Positions 9,063 to 19,000 of a DNA stretch of 64,000 bases are shown one piece after another. The DNA is from Duganella sp. 1224 (GTDB taxonomy: Bacteria; Pseudomonadota; Gammaproteobacteria; Burkholderiales; Burkholderiaceae_D). Numbering within the stretch: the first letter of the stretch is position 1; each line of letters opens with the position of its first letter. Under the pieces are notes generated by a model. That model saw nothing but the letters and a program-made list of their open reading frames with translations, had not been told where the DNA came from and ran no database searches. The stretch is from positions 372,001 to 436,000 of the forward strand of contig NZ_JACBYS010000002.1 in the NCBI RefSeq assembly GCF_013408245.1, read 5' to 3'. The translations under genes were made by a program, and so were the position numbers.

Positions 9063-10880
9063 ATGTCTGTGACACCAAAAATTATCAGCACGCTGCTGGC
9101 CTCCGCGCTCGCAGCCGCCAGCGTGACCGCGCTGGCCGCACCCGCCGCCAAGCCGAGCGTCGCCGAAGCCGAGCGCTTCCTGGCTGACACCGAAGCCAAA
9201 CTGAACAAGCTGAACAACGAGCAGTCGCGCGCGGCCTGGGTCGGTTCCAACTTCATCACCGACGACACCGAGGCCATCGCCTCCTGGTTCGCCGAGCGCT
9301 ACCTGACCGCCTCGGGCGAAGCCGCCATCGGCGCGCGCCGCTTCAACGGCGTCAAGCTGTCGCCCGAATCCGCGCGCAAGATGATGCTGCTGCAGCAAAC
9401 GCTGGTCTTCGCCGATCCGAAGGAACGCGAACAATACGCCCAGCTGCAGGCCGTCATGAACGGCGCCTACGGCAAAGCCAAATACTGCCCGACCAAGGAC
9501 AACTGCCTGGCGCTGGGCGAGATGGAAAAAGTCCTGGCCACCAGCCGCGACGAGGCCAAACTGAAAGAGATGTGGCTCGGCTGGCACGCCCAGTCGCCCT
9601 CGTACAAGCAGAAATACGTCGACTACGTCGCCCTGTCCAACAAGGGTGCCAGGCAAATGGGCTTCGCCGACACCGGTGTGATGTGGCGCTCGCAGTACGA
9701 CATGCCGCCTGAGGCCTTTGCCGCCGAGATGGAACGCCTGTGGCAGCAGGTCAAGCCGCTGTACGACTCGCTGCTGACCTACACCCGCTACAAGCTGCGC
9801 GCCACCTATGGCCCGGACGTGGTGCCGCTGGACGGCCCGATCCCGGCCCACCTGTTCGGCAATATGTGGGGCCAGACCTGGACCAATCTGTACCCGATCC
9901 TGAAACCGGCGACGGGCGCCAGCAGCTACGACCTGACCAAGGTGCTGGAAGAGCGCAAGACCAGCGCCAAGCAGATGACGCAATATGCCGAGGGCTTCTA
10001 CACCTCGCTCGGCATGCAGAAACTGCCGGCCACCTTCTGGGAACGCTCGCTGCTGACCAAGCCGCGCGACCGTGAAGTCGTGTGCCACGCGTCGGCCTGG
10101 CCGATCAACGAAAAGGACGACGTGCGCATCAAGATGTGCATCACGCCGACCGCCGAAGACTTCACGGTGATCCACCATGAACTGGGCCACGTCTACTACT
10201 TCCTGGCCTACAACCAGCAGCCCTTCCTGTTCCGCAACGGCGCCAACGACGGCTTCCACGAAGCCATCGGCGACACCGTGGCGCTGTCGATCACGCCGGG
10301 CTACCTGAAGAAGATCGGCCTGATGGACCAGGAACCGGACGTCACCGCCGACATCCCGCAGCTGCTGGAGCGCGCGCTGAGCAAGGTGGCGATCCTGCCG
10401 TTCGCGTATTCTGTGGACAAATGGCGTTGGGACGTCTATGCCGGCAAGACCAAGCCGGCCGACTACGACGCCAGCTGGTGGCAGCTGCGCGAGCAGTACA
10501 TGGGCATGAAGCGTCCGGCGCCGGTCAACGGCATCGCCGGCTTTGACGCCGGCGCCAAGTACCACGTGGCCGCCGACGTGCCATACGCGCGCTACTTCCT
10601 GGCCGACATGCTGCAATTCCAGTTCCACCGCGCGCTGTGCCGCGAAGCCGGCTACACCGGCCCGCTGAACCGCTGCTCGGTGTACGGCAACGCCAAGGCC
10701 GGCGCCAAGCTGCAGCAGATGTTGGCCATGGGCGCCAGCAAGCCGTGGCCGGAAGCGCTGAAAGCCATCTCCGGCGAAGACAAAATCGACGGCAACGCGC
10801 TGCTCGAATACTTCGCGCCGCTGAAGACCTGGCTGGACCAGCAAAACGCCGCCCTCGCCGCGGCGGAAAAGAAATCGTAA
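9063..10880 (+). CDS. M2 family peptidyl-dipeptidase (ACE-like), secreted
   Basis: 605-residue zinc dipeptidyl carboxypeptidase of the angiotensin-converting-enzyme family. The zinc motif HELGH is at residues 372-376, and the third ligand Glu lies downstream in GFHEAIGD. A signal peptide (LLASALAAASVTALAA) sends it to the periplasm. A GTG at 9069 (VTPKII) has GGGAG at a better distance than the ATG used here, so the true start may be two codons later. Length is typical of one bacterial ACE domain. The gene stands alone, with a family A palindrome just downstream. Confidence 0.9.
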   Translation: MSVTPKIISTLLASALAAASVTALAAPAAKPSVAEAERFLADTEAKLNKLNNEQSRAAWVGSNFITDDTEAIASWFAERYLTASGEAAIGARRFNGVKLSPESARKMMLLQQTLVFADPKEREQYAQLQAVMNGAYGKAKYCPTKDNCLALGEMEKVLATSRDEAKLKEMWLGWHAQSPSYKQKYVDYVALSNKGARQMGFADTGVMWRSQYDMPPEAFAAEMERLWQQVKPLYDSLLTYTRYKLRATYGPDVVPLDGPIPAHLFGNMWGQTWTNLYPILKPATGASSYDLTKVLEERKTSAKQMTQYAEGFYTSLGMQKLPATFWERSLLTKPRDREVVCHASAWPINEKDDVRIKMCITPTAEDFTVIHHELGHVYYFLAYNQQPFLFRNGANDGFHEAIGDTVALSITPGYLKKIGLMDQEPDVTADIPQLLERALSKVAILPFAYSVDKWRWDVYAGKTKPADYDASWWQLREQYMGMKRPAPVNGIAGFDAGAKYHVAADVPYARYFLADMLQFQFHRALCREAGYTGPLNRCSVYGNAKAGAKLQQMLAMGASKPWPEALKAISGEDKIDGNALLEYFAPLKTWLDQQNAALAAAEKKS

Positions 10881-10884
10881 CGCC

Positions 10885-10960
10885 ACCCCGCACGGCCCCC
10901 CTGGGGTCTGACCCCGTACGGGGTCAGACCCCGAAGCGCAAGCCTCGGGGTGCGCGGGTT
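10885..10960. repeat. Palindromic repeat, family A, copy 2
   Basis: The 30-bp core at 10903-10932 is identical to copy 1. The left outer arm ACCCCGCA is at 10885; the right outer arm is imperfect (TGCGCGGGT, 10951). It lies between convergent genes. Confidence 0.85.
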
Positions 10961-11856
10961 TAAGCTAAGGCGTAATCCATCGCCTGCAGATCGGCGATCA
11001 GCCCCGGCCCCACCGGTTGCCAGCCCAGCCGCTCCCGCGTCAGCGCGCTGGACGCCGCCATGTCGACGCCCGCGAACATCCCCAGCCAGCCGAAATGCGC
11101 GCCCGCCTGCTCCGGGCTGATCGACTGGACCGGCACGCCCAGCCCCTTGCCCACCACCTCGGCGATGGCGCGCGCCGTGACGCCCTCCTCGCCCACCGCG
11201 TGATAACGCTCGCCGGCGCGCCCCTTCTCCAGCGCCAGCCGGTACAACAGCGCCACGTCGCCCAGATGACCGGCCGACCAGCGATTCTGGCCATCGCCGA
11301 TATACGCCGACACGCCCTTCTCGCGGCTGTTCTGAATCAGGTACGTCACCAGCCCCTGCTTGCGCGTATCGTGCACCTGCGGCAGCCGCACCACGCGCAG
11401 GTCCACGCCCGCCTCCAGCGCCGCCATGCCGGCCAGCTCGGACGCGATGCGCGGATTGCGGTGTTCGCGGTTCAGCACCGTCTCCAGCGCCGGCTCGCCA
11501 TGGGCGCGCTCGCCCATGCCAACGCCGGACGTGATGATCAGCGGCCGCGCCGAACCGCGTAGCGCCTCGCCCATCGCCGCGATCAGGCGCCCGTCGTGCG
11601 CGCAGCTCTCGACGAATTTGCCGAAGTCGTCATGGTTGAACGCCGTATGGATCACGGCGTCGGCCTGCGCCGCGCCGGCCACGATCCGCGCCACATCGTC
11701 CAACTCGGCGCGATACGGCTGCGCGCCCGCCGCCGACAGCGCCGCGGCGCCGGCGTCCGAGCGCGTCATGCCCACCACCTGGTGGCCGGCCGCCAGCAAC
11801 TGGTCCACCACCCGGGCGCCGATAAAACCGGTCGCGCCTGTCACAAATACCTGCAT
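10960..11856 (-). CDS. NAD(P)-binding epimerase/oxidoreductase (atypical SDR)
   Basis: 298 residues beginning MQVFVTGATGFIGARVVDQL, the GATGFIG Rossmann signature of extended/atypical short-chain dehydrogenases. I chose this ATG because GGAGG lies 5 nt upstream; an ATG five codons earlier has no such site. The catalytic YxxxK of classical SDRs is not evident, so it may be an NmrA-like sensor or a reductase of unknown substrate. It is divergent from a MmyB-type regulator that probably controls it, as is common for such pairs. Confidence 0.75.
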   Translation of the reverse strand: MQVFVTGATGFIGARVVDQLLAAGHQVVGMTRSDAGAAALSAAGAQPYRAELDDVARIVAGAAQADAVIHTAFNHDDFGKFVESCAHDGRLIAAMGEALRGSARPLIITSGVGMGERAHGEPALETVLNREHRNPRIASELAGMAALEAGVDLRVVRLPQVHDTRKQGLVTYLIQNSREKGVSAYIGDGQNRWSAGHLGDVALLYRLALEKGRAGERYHAVGEEGVTARAIAEVVGKGLGVPVQSISPEQAGAHFGWLGMFAGVDMAASSALTRERLGWQPVGPGLIADLQAMDYALA

Positions 11857-11923
11857 CGCATCCTCCATCATCGTTTGAGTCAGCGTATTATGGACAGCGC
11901 AGCTTTCCTATTAAAGTAGTGAC

Positions 11924-11940
11924 GTTATACAGGTATAAAC
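11924..11940. promoter_or_regulatory. Candidate operator between the oxidoreductase and MmyB-type regulator genes
   Basis: The inverted repeat GTTATACAGGTATAAAC (arms TTATA/TATAA around 4 nt) lies 10 bp before the regulator ATG. Autoregulation and control of the divergent gene are inferred from its position. Confidence 0.35.
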
Positions 11941-11949
11941 ACCAACAGC

Positions 11950-12765
11950 ATGAACGACCTCAACCCCCTCGGCCAATTCCTGCGCGACCGCCGCACCCGG
12001 CTCGACCCGGCCGCCTTCGGCATCCCCGCCGGCCGCCGCCGCACGGCCGGTTTGCGCCGCGAGGAAGTCGCACAGCGCGCCAACATCAGCACCACCTGGT
12101 ACACCTGGCTGGAACAAGGGCGCGGCGGCGCCGCCTCGGCCGAGGTGCTGGACCGCATTGCCGCCGGCCTGATGCTCACCGAGCCCGAGCGCGAGCACCT
12201 GTTCATGCTCGGCCTGGGGCGGCCGCCGGAAGCGCGCTACAAGGCGCCGGACGCCATCACGCCGCGCCTGCAGCGGGTGCTGGACGCCTTCCGCGGCAGC
12301 GCCGCCATGCTGCGCACGCCAACCTGGGACATCGTCGCCTGGAACCGCGCCGCCACCCTGCTGCTGACCGACTACGCCCAGCTGGCGCCGAAGGACCGCA
12401 ACGTCGCCCGCCTGATGTTCAGCAACGCCCGCGTGCGCGCCTTGCAAAGCGACTGGGAACACGTGGCCCGCTTCGTGGTCGGCTCGCTGCGCGCCGACGC
12501 CATCCGCGCCGGCGCCGGCCACGAGGTGGCCGCGCTGGCCGACGAACTGTCGCGCCAGAGCCCCGAATTCGCCGCCATGTGGGCCGACAATGAAGTGATC
12601 AGCGTCTCCGACGGCCGCAAGGTGCTGCACCACCACGCGCTCGGCCCCATCGCGCTGGAATTCTCCACCTTCGCCGTCGACGGCCGGCCCGACCTGTCGA
12701 TGATGGTCTACAACCCGGCCACGCCGGACAGCGCCGCCCGCATCGCCGCCTATCTGGCCCAATAA
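11950..12765 (+). CDS. XRE-type regulator with MmyB ligand-binding domain
   Basis: 271 residues. An N-terminal helix-turn-helix (RTAGLRREEVAQRANISTTW, about 28-50) is followed by LEQGRGGAASAEVLDRIA and the MmyB-like C-terminal domain (TPTWDIVAWNRAATLLL, then FEHVARFV-type segments ending FSTFAVDGRPDLSMMVY). This class usually represses or activates a divergent oxidoreductase and may bind a fatty-acid-like ligand. Here the divergent gene is an NAD(P)-binding oxidoreductase, and a small inverted repeat lies between them. Confidence 0.85.
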   Translation: MNDLNPLGQFLRDRRTRLDPAAFGIPAGRRRTAGLRREEVAQRANISTTWYTWLEQGRGGAASAEVLDRIAAGLMLTEPEREHLFMLGLGRPPEARYKAPDAITPRLQRVLDAFRGSAAMLRTPTWDIVAWNRAATLLLTDYAQLAPKDRNVARLMFSNARVRALQSDWEHVARFVVGSLRADAIRAGAGHEVAALADELSRQSPEFAAMWADNEVISVSDGRKVLHHHALGPIALEFSTFAVDGRPDLSMMVYNPATPDSAARIAAYLAQ

Positions 12766-12790
12766 AAAAGGCGCCCCGAGGGGCGCCTTG
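12764..12790 (-). terminator. Terminator between convergent XRE and TonB-receptor genes
   Basis: The stem AAGGCGCCCC-GAG-GGGGCGCCTT has an A-tract on its left, giving a T-tract on the - strand just after the receptor gene. It should also slow + strand transcription leaving the regulator gene. Confidence 0.75.
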
Positions 12791-12809
12791 GACTGGCAAG
12801 CGCGGACGC

Positions 12810-15563
12810 TTAGAACTTGTAGTTGACGCCAGCCAGCACGGTGCGGCCGTACTTCTGGTATTCCAGCTGCTGCGCGCGGTCACCGTTGTAGGTTTCGTAG
12901 GCAGCGTTGCGCAGGTTGTTCACCTGGACCAGCAGGCCCACGCCCTTCAGCGGACCGTTTTCGAAGGTGTAGCCCAGCTGCAGGTCGATGACGTTCTCGC
13001 CGACCACGTAACGCAGCGCGCGGTCGTTCGAGAAGTTGCCGATCTCGCCGACGAAGTCCGAACGCTTGCGCTGGCTGACGCGCGCCTCGAAACCAGCCTT
13101 CTCGTAGTAGGCGGTCAGGTTGGTGACGCGCTTCGACAGGCCTGGCAGCGGGATGTGCTGGCCGATGCTGCCGCTCGGATCCTCGATCGAGATCTTGCTG
13201 TCGGTGTAGGTGGTGCTGGCGGTCACGCCAAAGCCATCCAGCGCCTTGGTCAGCATGTTCAGCGGCAGCGAGGCCGACAGCTCAACACCCTTCAGGTTGC
13301 CACCGTTGCCGTTATACGGCGCGGTGTAGTTACCGATGGTGGTGTGTAGCGGGAAGCCGGCCGCGTCGCCCACCGAGCCTGGCGGCACGTAGGCGCTGAA
13401 GTCATACGACTTGGTCTGGGTGAAGATGTAGGTGTCCAGCTTCTTGTAGAACGCCGCGGCCGCGAAGTAGGCCTTCTTGTCGAAGTACTTCTCGTACGAG
13501 ATGTCGAAGGCCTTGGCGCGCCATGGGTCCAGGCGGGCATTGCCGCCGCTGCCGCCCGGCTCGCGCTTGGTGGTGTCGATGCCGAAGTCCAGCGCCGAAC
13601 GCATCTGGTCCACGCGCGGACGCGCCAGTTGCTTGGCCAGCGCCACGCGCACGGTCTGCTGGTTGTCGAAGCCGAACGCCAGGTTCATGCTCGGCAGCAC
13701 GTCGGTGTACTTCTTGCCGTCGTCCACCGGCTTGATGGTGCCGGTGGTGTTGTCGTACCAGCGCGAGGCCGACGACTGGTCGGTGCGCTGCACCTGGACG
13801 CCGACGTTGCCGCGCAGGCTGACGTCGCTGCCCAGCTCGGCCTCGATGTTGGCCTTGGCAAAGGCGGTAGTGATTTTCTCGCTGACTTCCCAGGTCTTGG
13901 CGATCAGGTAACCCTGGGTGTCGGTTGGCGCGAACACCATGTACTTGTCGACCACGGCCGGCACGTTCCAGGTCGGGATGAAGCCGGCGCCGGCGAAGCC
14001 CAGGTTGGCCGACTGGTAGAACAGGTCCGGCGAGATGGTGGTCGGCGCGCCCTTCAGGTTGATATTGCCTTCAGGCTGGTGCTTGTTCTTGGTACGGTCG
14101 CTGTAGTTGGCGCCGATGTCGAAGCTGGAGAACGCCTTTTCCAGCATGCCCCACGACTGGATGTTGGCGGTAACCTTGAAGCCCTTCAGCTCGTCTTCCA
14201 CGCTCGGCGTCTTGCCGTAGCCGGAACCGTAGATGGTGTTGGTCACGTACAGGGCATTGCGGTTGTTGTAGTCCAGGCCCGGGGTCAGCTGCGAGAAGCC
14301 GCCGTTGCCGTAGCCGAGCTTGACGTAATCCAGGAAGGGCGCGCCGGCGGCGTTGCTCATCTGCAGATTGTTTTCCAGGCTCAGCTCGGCGCGCTTGGCT
14401 TTCGAGTAGTTCAGGTCGGTGAACAGCGACCAGCCGTCCATCTTGAATTCGTTGCTCCAGCCGGCCGCGCGGATATCGTCCTTGCGCTTGTTGTACATGC
14501 CGCGCACCAGTGGGTAGACGTTGTTGTCGGTGCCGCTGGCAATGGTGCCGTTGTTGATCACCACCGGGTTGTAGATCGGGTCCGGCTTGTTGCCGCCGTT
14601 CCAGCCGCTCAGGCTGATTTCCAGTTGGTTGGCGGTTTCCTCGTTCTTGAACTGCGACGCGTACACGTCGACGATCGAGGTCCACTGCTTGTTCGGACGG
14701 TACTGCAGCACGCCCATCAGGCCGTCGCGCTGGTTGCGGCCGCTCTTGGCCACCGCCTTGATGCCGTCCGAGGCGAAGGTGCCGCTCGGCAGCCCGGCGC
14801 GGTCGTCGCGCTTCCATGGCTCATACAGGCCGGTTTCATTGTCCAGCACCGGGGTTTCCAGGTGGGCGTAGCCCAACGCCACGCCGATCGTGCGGTTGGC
14901 GAACTGATCGATGTAGCTGGCGCTGAAGCGGTTGCCGGTGTCCTTGGCGTTACCGATCTTGCCCAGCGAATTCTTTTCCCCGCGCGCGTTCAGCGCCACG
15001 GCGCGGCCGCCGAAGGCCAGCGGACGCACGGTCTGCAGGTCGATGGTGCCGGACAGGCCCTGGCCCACCAGGCCCGCGTCCGGGGTCTTGTAGACCGTCA
15101 CGGCGCTGATCAGTTCAGATGGATACTGGTCGAATTCGACGCTGCGGTTGTCGCCGGTCGAGACTTGCTCGCGGCCGTTCAGCAGGGTGGTCGAGAAGTC
15201 CGGCGACAGGCCGCGCACGGAAATCACCTGGGCACGGCCGGCCACGCGCTGGGCGGCCAGGCCTGGCAGGCGCGAGATCGATTCGGCAATCGACACGTCC
15301 GGCAGCTTGCCGATGTCCTCGGCCGAAATGGCTTCCACGATGGAGCTGGCGTCACGCTTGACCGAGATCGCGTCCTCGATGCCGCGGCGGATACCGGCCA
15401 CGGTCACCGATGCGATATTGTCGCCGCTGTTGGCGGCTGGCTTGTCGGCGCTGGTCTGTGCAAACGCTGGTGCGGCGGCGGCCGCCATCAGCAGGGCGCA
15501 GCCGGCAGCCACTGGCTTCAACGGGAACGCAGTGTGGCTGCGCTTGCGTGCGAAGATATTCAT
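12810..15563 (-). CDS. TonB-dependent receptor (Caulobacter-type, carbohydrate)
   Basis: 917-residue outer-membrane active transporter. It has a signal peptide (AAAAAPAFAQ), a TonB-box-like segment NIASVTVAGIRRGIEDAI, a plug domain (AEDIGKLPDVSIAESISRLPGL, NGREQVSTG, KTPDAGLVGQGLSGTIDLQT), and a 22-strand barrel ending in aromatic Phe (AGVNYKF). The plug sequence is of the group that takes up maltodextrins and other oligosaccharides. GAGGGG lies 9 nt upstream of the ATG. It is divergent from a glycosidase-esterase across a 513-bp region with repeated 15-bp operators, so it probably imports that enzyme's products. Confidence 0.92.
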   Translation of the reverse strand: MNIFARKRSHTAFPLKPVAAGCALLMAAAAAPAFAQTSADKPAANSGDNIASVTVAGIRRGIEDAISVKRDASSIVEAISAEDIGKLPDVSIAESISRLPGLAAQRVAGRAQVISVRGLSPDFSTTLLNGREQVSTGDNRSVEFDQYPSELISAVTVYKTPDAGLVGQGLSGTIDLQTVRPLAFGGRAVALNARGEKNSLGKIGNAKDTGNRFSASYIDQFANRTIGVALGYAHLETPVLDNETGLYEPWKRDDRAGLPSGTFASDGIKAVAKSGRNQRDGLMGVLQYRPNKQWTSIVDVYASQFKNEETANQLEISLSGWNGGNKPDPIYNPVVINNGTIASGTDNNVYPLVRGMYNKRKDDIRAAGWSNEFKMDGWSLFTDLNYSKAKRAELSLENNLQMSNAAGAPFLDYVKLGYGNGGFSQLTPGLDYNNRNALYVTNTIYGSGYGKTPSVEDELKGFKVTANIQSWGMLEKAFSSFDIGANYSDRTKNKHQPEGNINLKGAPTTISPDLFYQSANLGFAGAGFIPTWNVPAVVDKYMVFAPTDTQGYLIAKTWEVSEKITTAFAKANIEAELGSDVSLRGNVGVQVQRTDQSSASRWYDNTTGTIKPVDDGKKYTDVLPSMNLAFGFDNQQTVRVALAKQLARPRVDQMRSALDFGIDTTKREPGGSGGNARLDPWRAKAFDISYEKYFDKKAYFAAAAFYKKLDTYIFTQTKSYDFSAYVPPGSVGDAAGFPLHTTIGNYTAPYNGNGGNLKGVELSASLPLNMLTKALDGFGVTASTTYTDSKISIEDPSGSIGQHIPLPGLSKRVTNLTAYYEKAGFEARVSQRKRSDFVGEIGNFSNDRALRYVVGENVIDLQLGYTFENGPLKGVGLLVQVNNLRNAAYETYNGDRAQQLEYQKYGRTVLAGVNYKF

Positions 15564-15795
15564 TAATGTCCCCTCTCAACTGACACAAATTTAAGTCCCG
15601 CATTCAGCAAACGCCACGGGATCCAAGGATTAACAACGTTCTAAAGACGTTCTAGGCGGAATTCTGTACTAAAACTAGATTTGGTGTCAATGAAACTTCC
15701 CTGTCACTACGGATTGACAGGCCTTATCTACAAGGCCTCTCCTATGAAAACATGGTTGTCGTTGTATTTCGGCTACAACACCCCACGGCTGGTGG

Positions 15796-15810
15796 TGTAG
15801 TAGAACTACA
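15796..15810. promoter_or_regulatory. Palindromic operator candidate TGTAGTAGAACTACA
   Basis: Perfect 6-bp arms TGTAGT/ACTACA around AGA. This is the best copy of the motif family and lies mid-way between the divergent starts. Confidence 0.5.
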
Positions 15811-16030
15811 GTTTGACTGCCCAAAGCTATCATTTTTGTAGCGTTTCGTCATGCCATGTGACGCGCCAGGGGGAGACTTTCCCAATTGAAATCAAATTTG
15901 TCGAAAACTGACGATGCAGCTGTATTCCGACTAAATTTTGCTCGGCCGCTGCGTTTGATACCTTCGCACTTTCAGAGTATTCTCTTGAAAAATCAATGAA
16001 TTAAGCAAAGCTGCGATAAAAGACTGGCCA

Positions 16031-16045
16031 TGTAGTACAACTACT
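16031..16045. promoter_or_regulatory. Palindromic operator candidate TGTAGTACAACTACT
   Basis: Near-perfect arms TGTAGT/ACTACt around ACA, 31 bp before the glycosidase-esterase ATG. The position suits repression near the transcription start. Confidence 0.5.
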
Positions 16046-16076
16046 AGCCGGTCAACATAAAGGAGATGCCAGAAGA

Positions 16077-19000
16077 ATGAAACCAGTCCACACCGCGCTC
16101 TGCGCCGCCGCCCTGCTGCCGCTGTTCGCCCACGCGGCGCCCGGAGCGGCCACCGCCACCTACCCCACCTGGGACGGCAAGCAGGAAAGCGTGCGCTACG
16201 CCTCGCCCGATGCCGGCGCCGCGCTGCGCAGCTACACGCAGTCGACCACGATGACGGTACGCGAGGGCGGCAAGCAGGAAATCAGCTACAGCGAGAGCGC
16301 CGCGCTGCCGACGGTCCGCAGCGGCAACCTCGCCTTCGACGCGCTGTTCGCGCTGGCCGGCGCCGAAATGAAGCAGGACTCGGTCAGCGAGATCCGCGAC
16401 GGCAGCTACAACGGCGGCAACGCCATCCCGTGCGAGTGCTTCGAGACCGGCGAGTTGTGGCATTACGTGTGGACCCGCGACCTGTCCTACGCCGCCTCGC
16501 TGGGCCTCGGCATGCTCGATCCGCTACGCACCCGCAACTCGCTGGCCTTCAAGCTGGCAGGCTACCGCGACGGCGTCAAGGCCGGCCCGCACGCCATCGG
16601 CGACGGCTATCAGATCGTGCAGGACACCGGCAGCGGCGGCAGCTGGCCGGTCAGCACCGACCGCGTGAGCTGGGCCTTCGGCGCCGACGAGGCGTTGAAA
16701 GCGCTGCCGCCGGTCGAACGCCAGGCCTTCGCCAGGCAGGCGCTGCACGCGCTGCGCAACACGCTGGAGAACGACCGCATCGCCATCTGGGACGCGGCCG
16801 ATGGTCTGTATCAGGGCGAGGAGTCTTTCCTCGACTGGCGCGAACAAAGCTACGCCGCGTGGATGCCGAACGAACTGTCGTACATGGCCACGTCCAAGGC
16901 GCTGTCCACCAACGCCGCCCACTACAAGGCGCTGACGCTGGCCGCGCAGCTGGCGGCCGAACAGGGCGACGCCGCCACCGCCGCCCGCTACAGCGGCTGG
17001 GCCGCCGCGCTGAAGACCGCCATCAACCAGCGCTTCTGGCAGGCCGACAGCGGCATGTACAGCAGCCTGACCGCCGGCCACTTCGACGGCGCCGCCATGT
17101 ACAAGTACGACTGGCTCGGCCAGTCGCTGGCCATCATCACCGGCATCGCCGACGCGCGCCAGGCGAAAAGCATCCTCGCGCATTACCCGCACGGGCCGCT
17201 GGGCGCGCCGGTGATCTGGCCGCAGCAGGCCGATACCGCCGTCTACCACAACCGCGCCATCTGGCCGTTCGTCACCGCGTTTGGCCTGAAGGCCGCCGCC
17301 ATCGGCGGCAATGTCGCCGTGGCTGACGCGGCCTATGCCACGCTGATGCGCGGCGCCGCCACCAATCTGTCCAACATGGAGAATCTGGAATGGCTGTCCG
17401 GCCAGCCGATGCTGGACGACGGCAAGCTGAGAGGCCCGGTGGTCAATTCGCGCCGCCAGCTGTGGTCGGTCGGCGGCTATCTGGGCATGGTGGTCGGCAG
17501 CGTGTTCGGCGTGCAGACCACCAACGACGGCATCGCCGTGCGGCCGTTCATCACGGCGCGCCTGCGCCGCGAAACCTTTGCCGGCAGCGAGGCAATCATG
17601 CTGAACAACCTGAACGTGCGCGGCAAGCCCTTGCAGGTGCGCGTGCAACTGCCCGCCGCCGTGGCGGGGGATGGCTACTACGCGGTCGAGGGCATCACCT
17701 TGAACGGCAAGCCTGCCAGCGCGACGCTGGCATGGGCTGCGCTGGGCGACGATAATGTCATCGAGGTCCGCCTCGGCAAGCTGCTGCCCGGCCAGCAGGC
17801 CAAGCACAGCGTGACCGCCAAGCCGCTGGTGCGGGACGCCGCCGTCTACGCGCCGGCCGAACCGCGCATCACCCGGCTGGAACGCGGCACCTACGGCTTT
17901 CCGACGCTGCACATCGCCAGCGGCCCACGGCACGATGGCGCGAGCAGTGGCGCGGACGGCAGCGGCGGCGCCGGCGGTGCCGGCACATTGGCGAGCGGCG
18001 ACATCGTCTACAACATCTACCGCGATGGTCAGCTGGTCGCGCCGCGCGTCAGCGCCGGCACGTGGTCCGACCGCCATGCGAACGCCGACGCGTGCTACGC
18101 GGTGGAAGCCATGTCCACCCGCTCCGGCAACCGCAGCCACCACAGCATGCCGGCCTGCCTGAACCCAGGCCAGGAAATCGCCGTCTCCCGCCCCGCTTGG
18201 GGCGCTCCGGCCGACACCTTCTCGCAGCAGTTCACCGTGCGGGCAGCCGGCAACTATGCGGTGCAAATCAAATACCGCAACACGGCGCACCAGATCAACC
18301 TGGGCATCAGCGGCGGCGTCAAATGGGCTGCGCTGACAGACAACAACGGCGCCACCGTCGCCAGCGGCGTGGTCCAGTTGCCGCACTCCCCGGCCAGCGA
18401 GGGGGCCAAGTACTCCACGCCCCTGCGCGCCGCGCTCAAGCCGGGCAGCTACACGCTGCGGCTGGAGGACTTCTACAACATGAGCTACATGCAGAACAAC
18501 GCCACCTACAGCGATGCGGGTGGCGTCCAAGGCCCGTCCAACCGCTTCGACATCCATGGCGTGCGCGTGATGCCGGTGGCGAAGGGCGACACCGCCGCCG
18601 GCACCCTGCGCATCGTCGACAACTTCGCCTCGCCGCAACTGGGCAACAGCCGCAAGCTGCGCATCTACCTGCCACCCGGCTACGAGGCCAATCCGCGCCA
18701 GCGCTACCCGGTGCTCTACATGCATGACGGCCAGAACCTGTTCGATCCCAGGACCGCCGCCTACGGCACCGCATGGGAGATCGGCGCCACCGTCGACCGG
18801 CTGATTGCCAGCGGCGCCATCGAACCGATCATCGTGGTCGGCATCGATAACACGCCCGACCGCATCGCCGAATACACGCCGTGCTGCGACAAGCAGCACG
18901 GCGGCGGCAAGATCGACGCCTACGCCGCCTTCATCGTCGACACCGTCAAGCCCTGGGCCGACGCCAACCTGCGCACGCAAAAGGAGCGCGGGCACACCGC

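Larger units (their letters stand above)
15564..16076. promoter_or_regulatory. Divergent control region of the receptor and glycosidase-esterase genes
   Basis: 513 AT-richer bases without a gene. They hold four copies of a 15-bp motif: 15665 TGTACTAAAACTAGA, 15763 (minus strand) TGTAGCCGAAATACA, 15796 TGTAGTAGAACTACA and 16031 TGTAGTACAACTACT. A further inverted repeat, AGGCCTT/AAGGCCT, is at 15720-15738. Spacing suggests looping or bidirectional control by one sugar-responsive regulator not encoded in the window. Confidence 0.5.
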
